DNA from: an uncultured Oscillospiraceae bacterium
Lineage (GTDB): Bacteria; Bacillota; Clostridia; Oscillospirales; Oscillospiraceae
NCBI GenBank assembly: GCA_934572335.1
Contig: CAKTKU010000032.1
Coordinates: 1-14,990, forward strand
DNA length: 14,990 bases
Direction of reading: 5' to 3'
Each line of letters begins with the position of its first letter. Position 1 is the stretch's first letter. The notes beneath the pieces were generated by a model. That model was not told where the DNA came from, did no database searches, and was given only the letters and a program-made list of their open reading frames with translations. Both the position numbers and the translations under genes were made by a program. This document shows, one piece after another, positions 12,229 through 14,990 of the stretch.

Positions 12229-13941
12229 GTTACTGATCACATTGACATGGTAGACCTTGTCTGCGTGCTTTTCCGAGCACTGGACTATGGTGACGGGTGA
12301 GTTATCTGCCATGCCGGGATCAAAATTTGCGGCGTCCTCCGTCTCCTCCGGCAGCGTGCCGCTTCTGAGAATGGAGTCGATATCCGCCTTGAGCTGCACC
12401 TCGATGTGATCCTCGAACACGGTAATGCGCTCGATTATCAGCGTGAGATCCTGACGCTCAAGCTTCGGCTTCTGGAGAATATCGTCGAACACCTCCATCG
12501 CCGTCTTTGCCGCGCGGTTGACGCGGATGATGGTGTTGCGCTTGTCGGCGCTCATGTCTATCTGGTTCCTTATGCCCTCGATGCGGCGGGAGAGGTCGCT
12601 CTCCATCTCGTCGTAGGTTTCCTCAAGCAGCGCCTCCTGCTCCGGGTGCTTCATAATGTCCCGGACGCGCTGGCGCTTGGTGGCTTTGAGTTCTTCTTGA
12701 AGATCGTCGAGCACCGCGGTGAGGTTCTGCGCCGCCTTCTCGGTCTCGGCGATGTCCTCGGTCTCGCGCGCGAGATCGGCATTCAGACGCTCAAGCATCT
12801 GCGCGGAGTTCTCTTTCACCTTGCGCACATAGTCCTTCACCAGCTCGTCGAGCTTATCGACGCGGATGTGGTGACTCGTGCAGGCTTTGCGCCCGCGCCG
12901 GTGGTATTCGCCGCAACGGTAGGCGTCGCGGATGTCGCGGCGGCTCATGGCGAACATGGGGCTGCCGCAGTCGCCGCAGAAAAGGAAACCGGAGTAGACA
13001 TTGTCGTTTATCTTCACGCCGCGGTAGTGCGAGGTGCTGCGCTCCTCGCGCAGCGCCCGCGCGGTGGCGAAAGTGCGGTAGTCTATGATCTCCTGATGTT
13101 GGTGCTCGAAGACCTTGTGGTCGCTTGCGTCCTGCTTCACGTCCGCACCGTTTATCTTGCGGCGCGTGTACTTGCCCTGACGCAGAGTGCCGATATAGAA
13201 ATCATTGTCGATGATGCCCTGCACGGTGATGATCGCCCACTCGTTCTTCACCTTGCGCGTCGGCGTTTCGCCCTCGGCCTCGCGCCGGGTGCGCTCCGCC
13301 ATGCGCGGCGTGGGTATGCCCTCGTCGGTGAGGTAGTTTGCGATGCGCTTATAGCCCCAGCCACTGATGTAGAGCGCAAATATCTTCCGCACTATCTCCG
13401 CCTCGGTGGGGACGACCTCAAACTCCTGCTGCTTGTTTATAATGTAGCCGTAGGGCGCGGCGCAGATCCAGCGTCCGTCCTCCTGACGGCGCTTCACGAC
13501 CGAGCGCACCTTGCGGCTCGTGTCGGTGACGGGCATCTCGTTCATAAGGAACTGGAACTGTATTTTCACCCAGTCGTCGTCATTCGGGAAGTCTATGCCG
13601 TCGCCGATGGAGATGATGCGGAGCCCTGCGTCGCGCAGGTCCTCCAACTCTACAAGGCCGCGGCTGTTGCGGCGTGAGAAGCGGGAGAAGTCCTTGACGA
13701 CGAGGATATCATACTTGTGCGCCATGAGCTTTCCGCGCAGCTCCTGATAGCCCTCGCGCTGCTCGAAGGTGTAGCCGGAGCGGTCGCGGTCCTCATAGAA
13801 GGTGAGCGTGCTGTCCGGGAACGTACGGCGCACATAGTCCTGTATGATAGCTTTCTGGTTTTCGATGGACACATTGTCGCGCCCCGCCTCTTCGTCGACC
13901 GAGATGCGGCAATACCCGGCAATGTCAAAGTGTTCTCTCAT
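11776..13941 (-). CDS. Large serine recombinase fused in frame to the C-terminal part of SpoVT
   Basis: The single open frame encodes 721 residues. Residues 1-150 are the serine-recombinase catalytic domain: GYCRIS with nucleophile S14, VSIENQ (24-29), KDFSRFSRR (83-91) and KVRSVVKRR (144-152). A recombinase domain follows (about 155-310). Next come a zinc ribbon with C322, C325, C343 and C354, a coiled coil (about 365-465) and a C-terminal recombinase segment ending near 571 (ITVFEDHIEVQLKADID at 506-522). From G572 the sequence changes to SpoVT: GDPLEIFTDKDGEL, KKYSPIGEL, CDRDAVIAIAGG, then the GAF domain to the natural end AACFLSKQMES. Large serine recombinases insert and excise mobile elements at specific att sites. 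The ATG overlaps the upstream RhuM gene stop (ATGA) and has AAGGGTG 7 bases upstream. The fusion probably marks an element integrated in spoVT. Whether the fusion protein is active is unknown. Confidence 0.9.
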   Translation of the reverse strand: MREHFDIAGYCRISVDEEAGRDNVSIENQKAIIQDYVRRTFPDSTLTFYEDRDRSGYTFEQREGYQELRGKLMAHKYDILVVKDFSRFSRRNSRGLVELEDLRDAGLRIISIGDGIDFPNDDDWVKIQFQFLMNEMPVTDTSRKVRSVVKRRQEDGRWICAAPYGYIINKQQEFEVVPTEAEIVRKIFALYISGWGYKRIANYLTDEGIPTPRMAERTRREAEGETPTRKVKNEWAIITVQGIIDNDFYIGTLRQGKYTRRKINGADVKQDASDHKVFEHQHQEIIDYRTFATARALREERSTSHYRGVKINDNVYSGFLFCGDCGSPMFAMSRRDIRDAYRCGEYHRRGRKACTSHHIRVDKLDELVKDYVRKVKENSAQMLERLNADLARETEDIAETEKAAQNLTAVLDDLQEELKATKRQRVRDIMKHPEQEALLEETYDEMESDLSRRIEGIRNQIDMSADKRNTIIRVNRAAKTAMEVFDDILQKPKLERQDLTLIIERITVFEDHIEVQLKADIDSILRSGTLPEETEDAANFDPGMADNSPVTIVQCSEKHADKVYHVNVISNGDPLEIFTDKDGELIFKKYSPIGELSDFAAQICDSLKKSTDGIAAVCDRDAVIAIAGGAKRELLDKPISPQLGQIMDERTTYRLDTGVSSVPVCASDEKFCASVAAPIITEGDIMGCVLFVTPRGSAPGTEVEFKLAQTAACFLSKQMES
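12217..12240 (-). other. Predicted attachment-site junction (att) inside spoVT
   Basis: The change from recombinase-like to SpoVT-like sequence falls at codons 571-573 of the fusion (Asn-Gly-Asp, 12223-12231). The crossover core should be a short shared sequence here, for example within AACGGTGACC on the minus strand. Imperfect flanking repeats are visible (GGTCTACC upstream, GGTGACC at the junction), as expected for serine-integrase sites. Exact limits cannot be set without the other element end. Confidence 0.5.
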
Positions 13942-14990
13942 TTGCTTTCACCCTTGAGATACTTTTCAAATTCGCGGTCGAACTCGGAGATATACTCCGC
14001 GTCCTGCTTTTTGCGGAACTCCTCGTATATGCCGCTGACCTTCTTCGCCGCAGCTTCGCGTGAGACATGACCCTTGCCGTCGAGCACACGGCGGCGGTTG
14101 TTCGTGAGGAAGCGGTCAGTCTCGTTGAGCCAGTCCTGCATGCTCATGGGCTGCTCGTCCTCCGCCATCAGTTCGGCATAGTCGATGAACATGGTCACAA
14201 GGCGGTTGAGCCGCGATACCTCTTTCTCGTTGAGGTAGTTTTTCGCGATGAGCGTATCGCTCTTGAGTATCTTGCCGTCAGGCGCACCTTTCCAAGTCGT
14301 CAGTCCCATCGTCGGGCTGTCGAGCGTGGCGCGCTCAGAGATAAGCTCCGCCGCGGTCTTGCCGGTCACGGCATAGTGCAGCTTGTTCTGCACGAAGGCG
14401 TAGAAGGCTTTTGTCGTCTCGCTGTTCTTGTCGTAGTCGTAGCTGCACTGTTCGAACACGTCGGCGATCTTCTGGTACGCCCGGCGTTCGCTTGCGCGTA
14501 TTTCGCGGATGCGTTCGAGCAGTTCGTCGAAATAGTCCCTGCCGAACGGACGGCCGTTTTTCATCATTTCGTCGTTGATGACGAAGCCTTTTTGGATGTA
14601 CTCGCGCAGCGTCTTTGTCGCCCACTGACGGAAGCGCGTGGCCTTCTTGGAGTTCACGCGGTAGCCGACGGCGATGATGGCGTCGAGATTGTAGCGATCC
14701 ACGGTTCGTCTCACCTGACGTTCGCCCTCTTGCTGAACTGTTTCCATTTTGGAAATAGTTGAATCGCGCTCCAACTCGCCTTCCTCGTAGATGTTCTGTA
14801 AGTGCTTCGACACAGCGGGAACATTCACGTTGAACAGCTCTGCCATTGCTTTTTGCGTCAGCCAGAACGTCTCGTCCTTGAACACGACGCTGACGTATTC
14901 CTTGCCGCTCTCGTCACTGTACAGCAGCACTTCACCGCGATTTGCGATCTCGTTGCTCATGCGGCGCACTCCTTTCTTACAACTATGTAT
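12229..14990 (-). mobile_element. Terminal part of an integrative element inserted in spoVT (continues past the window)
   Basis: The segment contains the recombinase proper (from 12229) and a RhuM-family gene, both accessory-type genes read toward the spoVT junction. The left limit is set by the SpoVT homology break near 12228. The right limit is not in the window. No conjugation or phage structural gene is visible, so the element type (ICE, prophage or skin-like island) is undetermined. Confidence 0.7.
13938..14960 (-). CDS. RhuM-family protein
   Basis: The protein is 340 residues from the ATG at 14960, which has AAAGGAG about 8 bases upstream; a GTG three codons earlier overlaps that site. 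The sequence follows the RhuM family, named for a Salmonella pathogenicity-island gene and frequent in mobile islands. Its N-terminal domain has TFWLTQKAMAELFNVN and PAVSKHLQNIYEEGEL (31-63), which looks like a helix-turn-helix. Next comes the conserved RYNLDAIIAVGYRVNSKKAT (89-108), then RQWATKTLREYIQKGF (111-126). The C-terminal half (about 165-300) includes YAVTGKTAAELISERA (196-211), common in the family; the end (about 305-340) is charged and helical. The molecular role is not established; DNA binding or a host-interaction/defence role is inference. The stop overlaps the recombinase start by four bases, so the two are translationally coupled. Confidence 0.85.
   Translation of the reverse strand: MSNEIANRGEVLLYSDESGKEYVSVVFKDETFWLTQKAMAELFNVNVPAVSKHLQNIYEEGELERDSTISKMETVQQEGERQVRRTVDRYNLDAIIAVGYRVNSKKATRFRQWATKTLREYIQKGFVINDEMMKNGRPFGRDYFDELLERIREIRASERRAYQKIADVFEQCSYDYDKNSETTKAFYAFVQNKLHYAVTGKTAAELISERATLDSPTMGLTTWKGAPDGKILKSDTLIAKNYLNEKEVSRLNRLVTMFIDYAELMAEDEQPMSMQDWLNETDRFLTNNRRRVLDGKGHVSREAAAKKVSGIYEEFRKKQDAEYISEFDREFEKYLKGESK

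Noticed and set aside
12406..13677. A 423-codon plus-strand frame inside the recombinase gene
   Set aside because: It is antisense to the zinc ribbon and coiled-coil region of a well-supported protein and has no motif of its own.

Overview
The window looks like chromosome from a high-GC, endospore-forming member of the Clostridia. Oscillospiraceae or a related gut lineage is the best guess, by inference only. The evidence is a SpoIIR homologue, a recognisable SpoVT C-terminal half, the non-mevalonate isoprenoid kinase IspE, Gram-positive Shine-Dalgarno sites (GGAGG, AAAGGAG) and generally GC-rich coding sequence.

Layout. Positions 24-415 hold four tRNA genes on the minus strand, transcribed Gly-Arg-His-Gln from a strong promoter at 444-473. 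A surface-anchored protein with Ig-like repeats (562-2163, minus) ends in a terminator just before that promoter. It is divergent from a plus-strand group at 2380-6550: a GH13 alpha-glucosidase, ispE (1 base apart), spoIIR with a sigma-F-like promoter over the ispE stop, and a fumarylacetoacetate-hydrolase-family enzyme with its own promoter. A 10-bp hairpin at 6562-6585 separates this group from minus-strand genes: an M48 membrane metalloprotease (6611-8197), a lipoprotein (8300-9457), a CatA-like acyltransferase (9530-10150) and a PAP2 phosphatase with a long disordered tail (10223-11569).

The most notable region is 11776-14990. A large serine recombinase reads, without a stop or frameshift, into codons corresponding to about residue 31 to the end of SpoVT, a forespore transcription factor. 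The simplest reading is that a mobile element has integrated inside spoVT. The recombinase gene lies at the element end, and its reading frame crosses the attachment junction near 12228. The chromosome continues to the left. The element continues to the right, beyond the window, through a RhuM-family gene that overlaps the recombinase start by ATGA. The missing 5' part of spoVT should lie at the far end of the element. This arrangement resembles the skin elements that split sigK in other spore formers, but the target here is a different sporulation gene. Whether excision is developmentally controlled cannot be told from the sequence.

Most intergenic gaps are short. The only ones above 100 bases are 416-561 (promoter plus terminator), 2164-2379 (divergent promoters) and 11570-11775 (a promoter, inverted repeats and a terminator).
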